From: Candidatus Gastranaerophilales bacterium
GTDB lineage: Bacteria > Cyanobacteriota > Vampirovibrionia > Gastranaerophilales > Gastranaerophilaceae
Direction: 5' to 3'
Length of the DNA stretch: 64,000 nt
NCBI GenBank assembly: GCA_944323655.1
Contig: CALUTL010000007.1
Span: 1 to 64,000 of the forward strand
Below are positions 27,012 to 35,571 of the stretch, in pieces. The position numbers and the translations under genes were made by a program. The notes below the pieces were generated by a model that saw only the letters and a program-made list of their open reading frames with translations, did not search any database and was not told the origin of the DNA. Numbering within the stretch: position 1 is the first letter of the stretch; each line of letters opens with the position of its first letter.

Positions 27012-27215
27012 TTAATCCGGAATTTCTTCTAAAATATCCTTAACGTTGCAATTAAAGAACTTTGCGATTTTTTCAAGCGTGCTAAGCTTAAGGTCAACAT
27101 GCTCACCTTTTAAAAGCTTTGTGATTGTTGCAGTACTAAGACCAGAAATTTTAGCAATTTCTTTGCCAGTATAGCGCTTGTTCCATTTTACCCTGTATAA
27201 ATTTACGATAACCAT
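27012..27215 (-). CDS. XRE-family helix-turn-helix regulator (small)
   Basis: The 67-residue single-domain Cro/CI-type HTH protein reads KEIAKISGLSTATITKLLKGE (helices 2-3, residues ~18-38), then LSTLEKIAKFFNCNVKDILEE. It has no extra domain, so it is a compact DNA-binding dimer or possibly an orphan antitoxin. It is divergent from the small gene at 27326. The target is unknown. Confidence 0.75.
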   Translation of the reverse strand: MVIVNLYRVKWNKRYTGKEIAKISGLSTATITKLLKGEHVDLKLSTLEKIAKFFNCNVKDILEEIPD

Positions 27216-27325
27216 ATTAGCATTTTATTTTCTTCGTTTGTAATTGGCATAAAACTATCGACAATTAAATAAAATTAAATTACAATTAGATTATAGAAAC
27301 ATTACTTAATATTTAATAGGGGCTT

Positions 27326-27568
27326 ATGGATTCAAACAACCAACAATTCGGTTATTCCGAAGACTTAATAGCAGAACTTGAATATAAACTCGGAGATTTA
27401 TTATCTCATATAAAACTATTATCCAACGCGACCGTCGGGATTGGAGCGGATTTTTCGTTTGATATCAAGGATATCAATTCCATAAGCCAAACGCTTCATG
27501 ATAAGGCGGTCAATTCTCTTTTTGTGGTTGAAAAATTAAAAGCTTCTTTGGGGCGTTTAAGTGTTTAA
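27326..27568 (+). CDS. Small hypothetical protein
   Basis: The 80-residue soluble helical protein reads (...LIAELEYKLGDLLSHIKLL; INSISQTLHDKAVNSLF). Its stop codon overlaps the stop of the convergent type III ATPase gene by four bases. The ATG is preceded by AATAGGGGCTT, a weak ribosome site. No family is recognised. It could be a small export-apparatus partner, but nothing beyond position supports that. Confidence 0.5.
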   Translation: MDSNNQQFGYSEDLIAELEYKLGDLLSHIKLLSNATVGIGADFSFDIKDINSISQTLHDKAVNSLFVVEKLKASLGRLSV

Positions 27569-28911
27569 ATTTCGATATCTTTCATCATATCGACAAGGGT
27601 GTTTATGGTAGTGTCCATGCTTACGATATCTGAAGTTCGTTGTTGAAGAAATGCATTAATTTTTGGCATCATTTCAATTGCGATATCAAGTCTGGGGTTC
27701 GTTCCGGGCTGGTACATACCGACGTCAATAAGGTCTTTGTTTTCTCTGTAAAGTGCCATAATCGTACGCATTTTGCCTGCTGCTGCCTTGTGTTCGGGCG
27801 CAACGATAGAGGACATAAGCCTTGAGATACTTCCAAGAACGTCGATTGCGGGGTAGTGGTTCATTTCGGCAACCTTACGGGATAGGAAAATGTGACCGTC
27901 AACGATACCTCTTACGATATCGACGATAGGGTCAGAGATGTCGTCACCTTCCATCAAAACCGTATAAAGCGCTGTGATTGAACCTTTCGGGCTGTTTCCG
28001 GCACGTTCAAGAACTTTTTGAAGCCAGGAGAAAATGGATGGCGGATAACCTTTCATCGTCGGGGGTTCGCCGATAGAAAGCCCAACTTCTCTGCCTGCCA
28101 TAGCGCAGCGGGTTACGGTATCGGTCATAAGGAAAACCTTCTTGCCCTGATCTCTGAAATATTCACAAACAGCAGTTGCGGCTTGAAGTGCTTTTTGACG
28201 GATTAACGGCGGTTGGTCGCCTGTTGAGCAGACAAGAACAGACTTTTTCATACCTGCTTCGCCAAGTGCATCTTCTACAAATTCTTTAACTTCTCTGCCT
28301 CGTTCACCGATTAGCGCAACGACGTTGACATCAGCATCGGAGTTTCTGGCAATCATACCGAGAAGGGTACTTTTACCGACACCTGAGCCTGCAAACAATC
28401 CCAAACGCTGTCCGCAGCCCATTGTCATACAACTGTCAATCGCTCGTACACCTGTTGAGAAAACTTCTGTGATAATCGGTCTTTCAAAAGGCCCCGGCGG
28501 CGGCCCTTCAATCGGACGCCAGGTGGCTCCTGTTGTGTCAAGAGGTTTGCCGTCTATCGGTTCTCCCATCGGGTTTATGAGTCTCCCAAGAAGAAAATCT
28601 CCGACCGGAATTATAATCGGTTTTCCCATTGATGTTACAAGGCTGCCCTGTCCTATTCCGTTTCCGTCAAGCAAAAGCAAAAGCTGTGCGGCTTCACCCT
28701 TGAAAGCAACAACTTCTGCGGGTTTCTTTTCGCCTGATTCAGTTTCAATATAACACAAGTCCCCGATTTTAAGCCCCGGAAGCTTTACTTCTACCGTTAA
28801 GCCCAGAAGTTTTGATACTGTTCCTTTGAACTTGAAAAGGGTTGTTTCATCAAGCTTTGACTTTACCCGCTGTTTTAAATCCGTAAGTCTGCTGTCATCA
28901 ATATTCTGCAT
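27565..28911 (-). CDS. Type III export ATPase (FliI/SctN family)
   Basis: The 448-residue protein is related to F1-beta, in the flagellar/type III branch. It has an N-terminal beta-barrel (25-95), Walker A AGSGVGKS (174-181), the family-specific GLFAGSGVGKSTLLGMIAR and IGERGREVKEFVED. It also has DTVTRCAMAGREVGLSIGEP and DPIVDIVRGIVDGHIFLSR. These ATPases unfold and feed substrates to the FlhA/SctV gate. No other flagellar or injectisome gene is adjacent. A soluble FlhA-like domain is encoded ~13 kb away (13317-14792). Flagellar versus injectisome type cannot be settled here. Confidence 0.88.
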   Translation of the reverse strand: MQNIDDSRLTDLKQRVKSKLDETTLFKFKGTVSKLLGLTVEVKLPGLKIGDLCYIETESGEKKPAEVVAFKGEAAQLLLLLDGNGIGQGSLVTSMGKPIIIPVGDFLLGRLINPMGEPIDGKPLDTTGATWRPIEGPPPGPFERPIITEVFSTGVRAIDSCMTMGCGQRLGLFAGSGVGKSTLLGMIARNSDADVNVVALIGERGREVKEFVEDALGEAGMKKSVLVCSTGDQPPLIRQKALQAATAVCEYFRDQGKKVFLMTDTVTRCAMAGREVGLSIGEPPTMKGYPPSIFSWLQKVLERAGNSPKGSITALYTVLMEGDDISDPIVDIVRGIVDGHIFLSRKVAEMNHYPAIDVLGSISRLMSSIVAPEHKAAAGKMRTIMALYRENKDLIDVGMYQPGTNPRLDIAIEMMPKINAFLQQRTSDIVSMDTTINTLVDMMKDIEI

Positions 28912-28993
28912 ATTAAGATTATAATTAGAATTTATTTAAAAAACAATTTGTTTACATTTGATTTTGTGGTAGAATTTTTTGGGAGTGAAAATT

Positions 28994-29797
28994 ATGACAT
29001 TACCGCAAAATTTTGGAATAGCAATGTTGATGACACTTTTTGCCGGATTGACGACGGCAATAGGCGGTGCTGTTGCTTTTATGGTAAAAAAAGATAATCT
29101 TAAAGCTTTGTCTATCGGGCTTGGATTTTCAGCCGGGGTTATGATTTTCCTTTCGTTCAACGATATTATACCTGAAGCCGGCGAGCTTTTGGCTGTGAAT
29201 TATCCGAATGCTTATGAATGGATGGTTTTATTCGGATTTATTGCAGGGATTGTCGTTGCAGTATTGATAGATTATTTTCTTCCTGATCACGTTGATCCTG
29301 AAGAATTGGAAAATCCGGAAGCGCCTTGCAATAAACGTCACAAAATAAAAAGGGCGGGGCTTTTAACGGCTATTGCAATTTGTGTTCACAATTTCCCTGA
29401 AGGAATGGCAACGTTTTTGACTACAACGCAGAACGTAACTTTGGGGATTTCAGTCGGGTTAGCGATTGCAATTCATAATATTCCGGAGGGAATTGCCGTT
29501 GCGCTTCCTATTTATCATGTGACAGGCAAAAAGCGTTATGCGATGCTTTATGCAGCATTATCAGGGATTACTGAGCCCATAGGGGCTGTTATCGGAATGT
29601 TTTTATTCAGTCTGTTTCTGCCTCAAATTCTTGTCGGAATCCTGCTTGCGGCTGTCGCAGGAATTATGATTTATCTTTCATTTGATACCCTGCTTCCGCT
29701 CGCTAAAGAATACGGAAATTGGCACCTTTCCATAATTGGAATTGTGACAGGAATTTTATTTATCTGGATTGGTTTAATAGTTTTGGGTCATGTGTAA
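28994..29797 (+). CDS. zupT: ZIP-family zinc transporter (ZupT-like)
   Basis: This is a 267-residue protein from ATG 28994 (GGGAGTG upstream; a TTG at 28979 is also in frame). About eight membrane helices carry the two metal-site motifs HNFPEG and HNIPEG in helices IV and V, diagnostic of the ZupT/GufA group. It has a short His/Asp-containing loop near residue 95-115. It imports Zn2+ and possibly Mn2+/Fe2+. It is divergent from the export ATPase gene; a terminator follows at 29844. Confidence 0.9.
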   Translation: MTLPQNFGIAMLMTLFAGLTTAIGGAVAFMVKKDNLKALSIGLGFSAGVMIFLSFNDIIPEAGELLAVNYPNAYEWMVLFGFIAGIVVAVLIDYFLPDHVDPEELENPEAPCNKRHKIKRAGLLTAIAICVHNFPEGMATFLTTTQNVTLGISVGLAIAIHNIPEGIAVALPIYHVTGKKRYAMLYAALSGITEPIGAVIGMFLFSLFLPQILVGILLAAVAGIMIYLSFDTLLPLAKEYGNWHLSIIGIVTGILFIWIGLIVLGHV

Positions 29798-29843
29798 ATT
29801 GCCTTTAAAAGCCTGCTGTTGCAGTTCTTTTTGCGTCAGCTTT

Positions 29844-29897
29844 GTCCGTAAAAATACGTACGTATTTTTACTTAAGTAAAACTGCGGACTTTTTTTA
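29844..29897 (+). terminator. Probable terminator of zupT containing two perfect palindromes
   Basis: GTCCG (29844-29848) pairs with CGGAC (29885-29889), followed by TTTTTTT. Inside are two overlapping perfect palindromes: the 22-base one at 29849-29870 centred on ACGTACGT, and TTTTACTTAAGTAAAA at 29866-29881. The palindromes are more than a terminator needs and could also be a protein-binding site. Confidence 0.6.
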
Positions 29898-29923
29898 TTT
29901 CAAAAAAATATTATAATCAGAAT

Positions 29924-30202
29924 ATAAAAAACAGAACCGGAATAAAATCGGAAGGGAAGAAGCTTTTAGGCCGGGGCAGGAGAAATAACGGGATATTATA
30001 ATTGTTAAAATTAAAACAATTTTAAACAGTTAGATTAGACGTGGCTTTCCGAAAATGCACATTGAAAATCCTTTGCTAAACAGAGGTTAAATTTATGATG
30101 TTTTTGTTATTTAAAATCCATCTCTTAACACCCTAAATCCGTTTAATACGGAAATATTCTTAAATTATCTTACTCTATCGGGAGGATTTTTCCTCCCTTT
30201 TT
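29924..30202 (+). ncRNA. Candidate non-coding RNA upstream of the virion-gene cluster
   Basis: The interval 29798-30282 has no convincing gene. It contains a TATAAT at 29912-29917 and, ~290 bases on, a strong terminator (GGGAGG-ATTTTT-CCTCCC then TTTTT, 30180-30202). Between them there is no open frame with a good start, and there are local hairpins such as TCCGT-TTAAT-ACGGA near 30138. This is consistent with a ~280-nt stand-alone RNA. It does not match RNase P RNA, tmRNA, SRP RNA or 6S RNA by any conserved motif I can recall. The -35 box is poor. Confidence 0.35.
30180..30202 (+). terminator. Strong terminator ahead of the virion cluster
   Basis: GGGAGG stem, ATTTTT loop, CCTCCC, then TTTTT. 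There is no upstream coding gene nearer than zupT, implying a non-coding transcript or an attenuator for the cluster. Confidence 0.8.
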
Positions 30203-30282
30203 GTTAGACTGAAATATTATTAATTTAAAGGGGTGTGGTTAAGATAATATGAAAAAAACTAAAAATTTTAAGGAATTAAGTA

Positions 30283-30489
30283 ATGATTATATCACCAAAG
30301 GAACTGAATGTTTTGACTTTGGTTGCGCAGGGTTATTCAGATAAGGAAATTGGGGCTAAATTAAAGATTTCCGAACGTACTGTTCAAACGCATTTAACGC
30401 GGATTATATTGAAGTTAAATGCAAAAAACCGAGTCAATGCAGCAGTTTTATTTTTTGTAAAAAATACAAAACTTTTTAAAATTCACTAG
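30283..30489 (+). CDS. LuxR/GerE-type HTH regulator, single domain
   Basis: The 68-residue protein is a bare GerE/LuxR DNA-binding domain: LTLVAQGYSDKEIGAKLKIS, then ERTVQTHLTRIILKLNAKNR, the classic four-helix pattern. It has no receiver or ligand domain. It is the first gene of the virion cluster, 17 bases ahead of the amidase, and is the only regulator in it. A role in switching the cluster on is an inference from position. Confidence 0.8.
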   Translation: MIISPKELNVLTLVAQGYSDKEIGAKLKISERTVQTHLTRIILKLNAKNRVNAAVLFFVKNTKLFKIH

Positions 30490-30506
30490 TATTAGAGGAT
30501 AGAATT

Positions 30507-31004
30507 ATGAAAAGAATTATACTTCATTGGACGGCCGGAGGTTACTATCCGACGGCTGTTGAGAAAGAGTATTACCATTTTTTGGTAGATGCGGAAGGAA
30601 AAGTTTATAAAGGGAAATTTAAGCCTGAGGACAATCTTGTTTGCAAGCCTCACAGTTATGCAGCGCATACGGGAGGCGGAAATACAGGTTCTGTCGGGAT
30701 TGCGCTGTGCGGAATGCAGGGGTATAAGGATCGCAGAGTTGTCGGGAAGTATCCGATTACACTTTCTGAATTTGAAAGTGCGATGAAACTTGCAGCATAC
30801 ATTGCTTGTAAATACAAGCTTGTGGTTGACAGATCAACCGTTATGACTCATTACGAGTTTGGGATTAAGCATCCTGCGACTTCAAGTTACGGCAAGCCCG
30901 ATATAAATTTTATTCCTCCGTACCCTTGGGTAAGTAAAAATGAAGCCGGAGATTTTATCCGCTCGAAAATTAGGTGGTACAAAGCAAAAATGAAAGAGGT
31001 TTAG
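30507..31004 (+). CDS. N-acetylmuramoyl-L-alanine amidase (endolysin-like)
   Basis: The 165-residue Amidase_2/PGRP-fold zinc amidase has ILHWTAGG (first His ligand), AAHTGGGNTGSVGIALCG, and a late His in MTHYEFGIKHP with KPDIN as the last ligand region. It has no signal peptide, so it would need a holin or act after lysis. GAGGATAGAATT precedes the ATG. In this cluster it is probably the particle-release lysin. Confidence 0.88.
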   Translation: MKRIILHWTAGGYYPTAVEKEYYHFLVDAEGKVYKGKFKPEDNLVCKPHSYAAHTGGGNTGSVGIALCGMQGYKDRRVVGKYPITLSEFESAMKLAAYIACKYKLVVDRSTVMTHYEFGIKHPATSSYGKPDINFIPPYPWVSKNEAGDFIRSKIRWYKAKMKEV

Positions 31005-31006
31005 TT

Positions 31007-32530
31007 ATGGAAACAGATTATTACAATTTATCAGGCGGGATTAATCTATCTCTCACCAAAACGGAACTCGGTATTGATACAAAGAAAATGTATTGGTCTG
31101 ACAGTAAAAATGTCGAAATATATAAAAACCGAGGGATTTCAAAACAATTAGGAAATACTCTTATCTGTTCTGTCCCGGAAGGAGAGGCAATAACCGGACT
31201 TCATGAAATGTTTTACAGGGATGATTCCAAACTGGTTATAACAACAGATACAGGGAAAATTTATGTTTTTAATCCGTTGAACAATTCAATGACTTTATTA
31301 AGCGGGAAAACTTTACAAGGAAAGAAACCTCGTTTTGCGTCATTTTTAAACGGTGTGCTTTGTATAACGGAAAAGGACGGGTTGTTTTATATAAACAACA
31401 ATTCAAGCTTCAGTATTGAAGATTGTAATTTAAAAAACGCATCAGGATTAACTGTGACGGGAGATGTTTTGACGGTTTACAAAAGCAGAGTTTGGGTTGC
31501 AAGCCAGTCTACGATTTATTATTCTGCATTAGGAACTTATAATGATTTTACAAGTGATGACGATGCCGGTTATATAAGTGATTTTCATACTGATACTTCT
31601 GAAATTACGGCATTAAAGTCTTATAAGGATTACCTTGCAATTTACAAAAAGGATAAAGTATATCTTTTGACCGGAACAAGTCCTTCGGATTTTGCGATTG
31701 TGCCGTTTGCTGATAGAGGAACTGTTGCACCGAGATGTGTTGCAAATGTTGATAACAAACAGTATTTTTTATCTTCAGGTATTTTTGCGCTTGAACAGGT
31801 TGGGGAGCTTAATCAAATTCAACTAGGTTCGGAAATTTCACTTAAAATCAGACCGGAATTTGACAGTTTTGACAAAAGCAAATTATCAGAAGCGATTTGT
31901 GTTCACTACGAAAATAAAAATCAGATGTGGTTTTTTATTCCGTATGCAGCTCAAGATTATTATCAAACAATTTGGATTAACGATTATGTGAACAAGGCTT
32001 GGTATAAAAGAGTTGTGCCTCAAAATATTACAACGGCAGCAATTTTTGAAGATTATGTTGTGTCGGCGGATTCAGAAGGAAATATTTACAGAGAAAATTA
32101 CGGCTCGACTTTTAACGGTACATCGATAGATTTTATGTGGAAATCTCCGTTTTTATCAATAGGTTCGCCTCATCATAGAAAAGTTATTGATGAATTTTAT
32201 TTTATTCTTGATGATGCTTGTGACAATAATTTTAACTTTTCTGTGTACAAGGATTATGACAGTCAGTTTAGTGATGATTCGGAAAAAATTTATTCTGTTC
32301 ACTATGATCAGTTAATCTGGGCAGACGATGATACTTCGGATAATCTTCCTTGCCACTGGACTTTGGATGATGCTGATGTTCCGGTTTGGCCTGTAAATAA
32401 AGATGTTCTTGAAAAAGCCGAAATCTCAGAATCTAATTATGCAATTCAATTGTGCGTAGAAGGCTCAGAACAAAGTGAAGATATTGCAATTATAGGATTA
32501 CAATTCCGCGAAATATATAACGATGATTAG
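31007..32530 (+). CDS. Tail hub/stabilization protein (P22 gp10-like, beta-propeller)
   Basis: The 507-residue protein is rich in short beta-strands with repeated aromatic and Asp-rich turns, as in podovirus tail nozzle or stabilization proteins. It has YYNLSGGINLSLTKTELG at the start and many GxIY-type repeats. I choose METDYYNL as the start; it nearly abuts the amidase stop, while an upstream ATG at 30974 lies inside the amidase gene. The assignment rests on fold style plus neighbours (coat, adaptor, portal), not on a catalytic motif. Confidence 0.62.
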   Translation: METDYYNLSGGINLSLTKTELGIDTKKMYWSDSKNVEIYKNRGISKQLGNTLICSVPEGEAITGLHEMFYRDDSKLVITTDTGKIYVFNPLNNSMTLLSGKTLQGKKPRFASFLNGVLCITEKDGLFYINNNSSFSIEDCNLKNASGLTVTGDVLTVYKSRVWVASQSTIYYSALGTYNDFTSDDDAGYISDFHTDTSEITALKSYKDYLAIYKKDKVYLLTGTSPSDFAIVPFADRGTVAPRCVANVDNKQYFLSSGIFALEQVGELNQIQLGSEISLKIRPEFDSFDKSKLSEAICVHYENKNQMWFFIPYAAQDYYQTIWINDYVNKAWYKRVVPQNITTAAIFEDYVVSADSEGNIYRENYGSTFNGTSIDFMWKSPFLSIGSPHHRKVIDEFYFILDDACDNNFNFSVYKDYDSQFSDDSEKIYSVHYDQLIWADDDTSDNLPCHWTLDDADVPVWPVNKDVLEKAEISESNYAIQLCVEGSEQSEDIAIIGLQFREIYNDD

Positions 32531-32589
32531 CTCCGCTTATTTTTTATAACAGTATTTACACTATTAAGCCAAGAAAGGGAAATGAAATT

Positions 32590-33459
32590 ATGGCAGAAAC
32601 AAATTCTTATTCGGTTTTTATTCCTGAAATATGGAGTGCAAAATTGAACAGCATGCTTGAAAAAGAGTGTGTAATGCTTCAGTGTGTTAACAGAAATTAT
32701 GAAGGTGAAATTAAAAATCAGGGCGACAAGGTAAAAATCATAACTCCGGCTCCTGTAACAATTTCAACACTTACGACAAGCTCAATTACATACAATGAAC
32801 TTGAGCCGACTTCAACGGATTTAGTAATTGATCAGAAGAAATTTTTTGCATTCAAAATTAATGATGTAGCGCAGGTTCAGGCAAATACCGACATTATGGA
32901 AGCTCATTTACAGAATGCGAAAAATGCGATTGAAGAAGTTCAGGATGCATACCTTCTTTCAATGCACGCAAATGTTGATGAAAATAACATAGTAGGCTCA
33001 GATTCCGTTCCTGTAACATTAAGCAAAACAACGATTTACGAAAACTTTGTAAATCTTGCGATGAAACTTAAAGATTCAAATGCGGTAAAAGCCGGAAAGC
33101 GTCCTTGGGTAGTAATTAACCCGCTTGTAGAATCATATCTTCTACAGAGTACGGAATTTATCGGAGCAAACAATGTTGCTGATGAGACATTAAGAGAAGG
33201 TGCAATCGGCAGAATTGCAGGCATGGATGTTCTTGTAAGCACAAACTTAACCCCAGTATCTAATAACTACTATATTATGGCAGGAACCAACGATGCAATA
33301 ACCTTTGCATCCCAGCTTGCAAGAATTGAAAGTTTACGAGATAAAGACAGCTTCTCCGATTTAGTAAGAGGACTTTACTTGTACGGTGCAAAAACAGTTC
33401 AGCCTAAAGCCTTAGCAAAAATGGTAGTAAAAGATCCGAATGCAGCTGCTTCAGCATAG
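32590..33459 (+). CDS. Major capsid protein (P22 coat-like, HK97 fold)
   Basis: The 289-residue protein begins PEIWSAKLNSMLEKECVM. It has a long helix plus the central EVQDAYLLSMHANVDEN segment, the RPWVVINPLVESYLL strand-turn, and the IGRIAGMDVLVSTNL motif typical of P22-coat and related major capsid proteins. A good ribosome site (GAAAGGGAAATG) is present. The length fits a compact HK97-fold coat without a large insertion domain. It is followed by the scaffold-like gene. Confidence 0.8.
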   Translation: MAETNSYSVFIPEIWSAKLNSMLEKECVMLQCVNRNYEGEIKNQGDKVKIITPAPVTISTLTTSSITYNELEPTSTDLVIDQKKFFAFKINDVAQVQANTDIMEAHLQNAKNAIEEVQDAYLLSMHANVDENNIVGSDSVPVTLSKTTIYENFVNLAMKLKDSNAVKAGKRPWVVINPLVESYLLQSTEFIGANNVADETLREGAIGRIAGMDVLVSTNLTPVSNNYYIMAGTNDAITFASQLARIESLRDKDSFSDLVRGLYLYGAKTVQPKALAKMVVKDPNAAASA

Positions 33460-33541
33460 GAAGCTAATGTGATAGAAGCACATCAAAGTGAGATATTAAC
33501 TTTGATTGCTTTCCCCCTGAAAAATAAAAGGAGAAAATTAA

Positions 33542-34261
33542 ATGATAAATAACAATGCAGCGAATCAAATTTCATCAACTGCCGCAGTTCAACCGCAGGG
33601 CTTGATGAATAATAATCCGATATCAGGTCAGATGCCTGGTGCAATGTCTGCAATGCCTTATAACACAACGGGTAATTCCGATGCAATACGACAAACTTTG
33701 ATGCGAGATATAAGCATCATAAAAAGTCTAATGCAATCAGGAATAATCAACTCGGTACAAGGACAACATTTGATGAACTACATCATAAATAAGGCGAACA
33801 CAGAAACAACAAGGCAGCCGCAGACATCAGCACTACCGCAAGCACCTCAGATGCCTCAAATAACAGTTCCTTCAGGCGGGATTGTTTACGGGATAGAAGC
33901 GTTCTTGAAAGAAAATCCGGAATTTTTTAACAAGAACGGCCGAAATCGGGTATTGGAATATTTAAAGAAATCAAATTCTGTAGTTGACAAGGATGAAATT
34001 ATGCAGATAGCCGAGCTTGTAGAAGCTTTGGAACAAAGTGCAGTGGATGGTTATTTGCAAAATCAGGCACACGAGAAATCAATAAATGACGAAAACAAGG
34101 CCGCCAAAGCGAAGTTGAGAGCGAATGCGCAAAATTCAAATGCGGCAGATGCAAATGCGAGGGTATTTACTCGTGAGCAAATCGGCAGAATGAGCGGAGC
34201 GGAATTTGCCAAAAACGAAAAAGCAATAATGGAACAGTTAAGAAACGGCTTAATTCGATAA
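33542..34261 (+). CDS. Scaffolding-like virion protein
   Basis: The 239-residue protein has an Asn/Gln/Met/Pro-rich disordered N-terminus (1-110). A helical charged C-terminal half contains VFTREQIGRMSGAEFAKNE, a pattern seen at the end of phage scaffold or capsid-assembly proteins. It lies directly after the coat gene with AAAGGAG upstream. A scaffold would usually precede the coat gene, so the call is tentative; an internal head protein is the alternative. Confidence 0.5.
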   Translation: MINNNAANQISSTAAVQPQGLMNNNPISGQMPGAMSAMPYNTTGNSDAIRQTLMRDISIIKSLMQSGIINSVQGQHLMNYIINKANTETTRQPQTSALPQAPQMPQITVPSGGIVYGIEAFLKENPEFFNKNGRNRVLEYLKKSNSVVDKDEIMQIAELVEALEQSAVDGYLQNQAHEKSINDENKAAKAKLRANAQNSNAADANARVFTREQIGRMSGAEFAKNEKAIMEQLRNGLIR

Positions 34262-34277
34262 TTACGGCAAATTTAAA

Positions 34278-34315
34278 AAATCTTACGGGCGGGTTTAGCC
34301 CCGTCTGTAAGATTT
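34278..34315 (+). terminator. Strong intergenic hairpin after the scaffold-like gene
   Basis: AAATCTTAC pairs with GTAAGATTT and continues through GGGCGGG/CCCCGTC; only a short A/T tail follows. It may attenuate or protect mRNA between the coat module and the adaptor gene. Confidence 0.6.
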
Positions 34316-34339
34316 ATAAAAAGACTCAAGGAGAAAAAT

Positions 34340-34978
34340 ATGAATTATTTTGATTTGGTAAACAAATGTTTGGTAGAACTTAATTACAAACAAGTAAACG
34401 CATTTTCCGAACTAACCAAAAATGATCACAAAAAAATAAAAAACATAATTAATCTTGTGAATACGGAAGTTTGTAATTATGACAATTGGGACTTCAAATT
34501 AAGAAAAACAACACTTAATCTTCCAGCCCAAACAACGGAAATTGACAATCCGATAGACGGAAGGATTGCGTCATTAGTAATAGACGGGCATGTATATAAA
34601 TATTTTGACAAACCTGATGTTTACATAAACGGAGAAGCTCCAACCAAAACTTGGGGAAGATTTAATGACAAACTGTTACTTCCGGAATTTGATGAAGACA
34701 AAATTGTAAATATTGTTTATTATACGGCGAATTCAGCGATAGATGCAGAAGGGAATGAAAAGAAATATTTGGAAAATGAAAGCGACAAGTCAATGATACC
34801 TGAAATTTTTGCAGAATCCATACTTGTTTATGGTACCTGCATGCGTTTAAAAGCAAATCCGCAGCATGTAAAATTCGGATATTGGATGAGCATGTTTAAT
34901 AGTGCGCTGGCGACCATGCGTGCAAAAATTCAACTTGACGCCGATTCTACACCCTATGTAAATATGCGCAGATATTAG
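34340..34978 (+). CDS. Head-tail adaptor (P22 gp4-like)
   Basis: The 212-residue protein has an all-helical N-terminus (FDLVNKCLVELNYKQVNAF), a central beta part and a C-terminal helix (AESILVYGTCMRLKANPQHVKFGYWMSMFNSAL). This pattern resembles gp4-type adaptors that dock under the portal. CAAGGAG is upstream of the ATG. The assignment depends on the surrounding P22-like genes. Confidence 0.6.
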   Translation: MNYFDLVNKCLVELNYKQVNAFSELTKNDHKKIKNIINLVNTEVCNYDNWDFKLRKTTLNLPAQTTEIDNPIDGRIASLVIDGHVYKYFDKPDVYINGEAPTKTWGRFNDKLLLPEFDEDKIVNIVYYTANSAIDAEGNEKKYLENESDKSMIPEIFAESILVYGTCMRLKANPQHVKFGYWMSMFNSALATMRAKIQLDADSTPYVNMRRY

Positions 34979-35118
34979 GTTACGGCAAAAAAACGCATAA
35001 AAAAAACAGGAAGTTTTCATTCCCCCCTGTTAAGATTTACACTAGCCGAAATATAAATAGCAATATTATTATACAATTTTTTTTCAAAAAGTACAAACTT
35101 TACTAAGAAATGTAAATT

Positions 35119-35553
35119 ATGAACAGACTAACACAACAACAAAAACGATTTGTAATCGAATATATAAAGTCGCTTGACGGCGAATTGTCGGCGCAAAAGG
35201 CGGGATATAAATCCAAAGATTTTAAATCAATTTCGAATACACTTCTTTCAAACAAGCTTGTAATAAATGAAATAAAAGAGCAGTTAAAGAATCAGATATC
35301 GTCATTGAGAGTAAACAAAGGTTATGTAATACAGAAACTTTTGCAGATAGCGGAGTTTTCGCTCGAGGAGGAGGAAGTTTTGGATAAAGAGGGAAACTTG
35401 ACCGGCAAGAAAAAGCTGCGTGATACCTCGGCAGGCCTAAAGGCGCTGGAGAGCCTTTGCAAATATCTTGGCTTTAATTCCGATAACGAAGATTCAGAGT
35501 ATAAGCAGGCAAAAATTATTACGATTTCAAATCTGGACGATGACAAAATTTAA
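35119..35553 (+). CDS. Terminase small subunit
   Basis: The 144-residue Terminase_2-type protein has an N-terminal HTH (LTQQQKRFVIEYIKSLDGELSAQKAGYKSKDF), an oligomerisation helix hairpin (KGYVIQKLLQIAEFSLEEE) and a C-terminal tail. It recognises DNA for packaging with TerL at 38312, but is separated from it by three genes, unusual for this pair. The Shine-Dalgarno sequence is weak. Confidence 0.82.
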   Translation: MNRLTQQQKRFVIEYIKSLDGELSAQKAGYKSKDFKSISNTLLSNKLVINEIKEQLKNQISSLRVNKGYVIQKLLQIAEFSLEEEEVLDKEGNLTGKKKLRDTSAGLKALESLCKYLGFNSDNEDSEYKQAKIITISNLDDDKI

Positions 35554-35571
35554 TTAAGGAGTAGAAACGAA

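Noticed and set aside
29798..30282. RNase P RNA, tmRNA, SRP RNA or 6S RNA in the gap before the virion cluster
   Set aside because: None of their conserved core motifs could be found; only a generic RNA candidate is reported.
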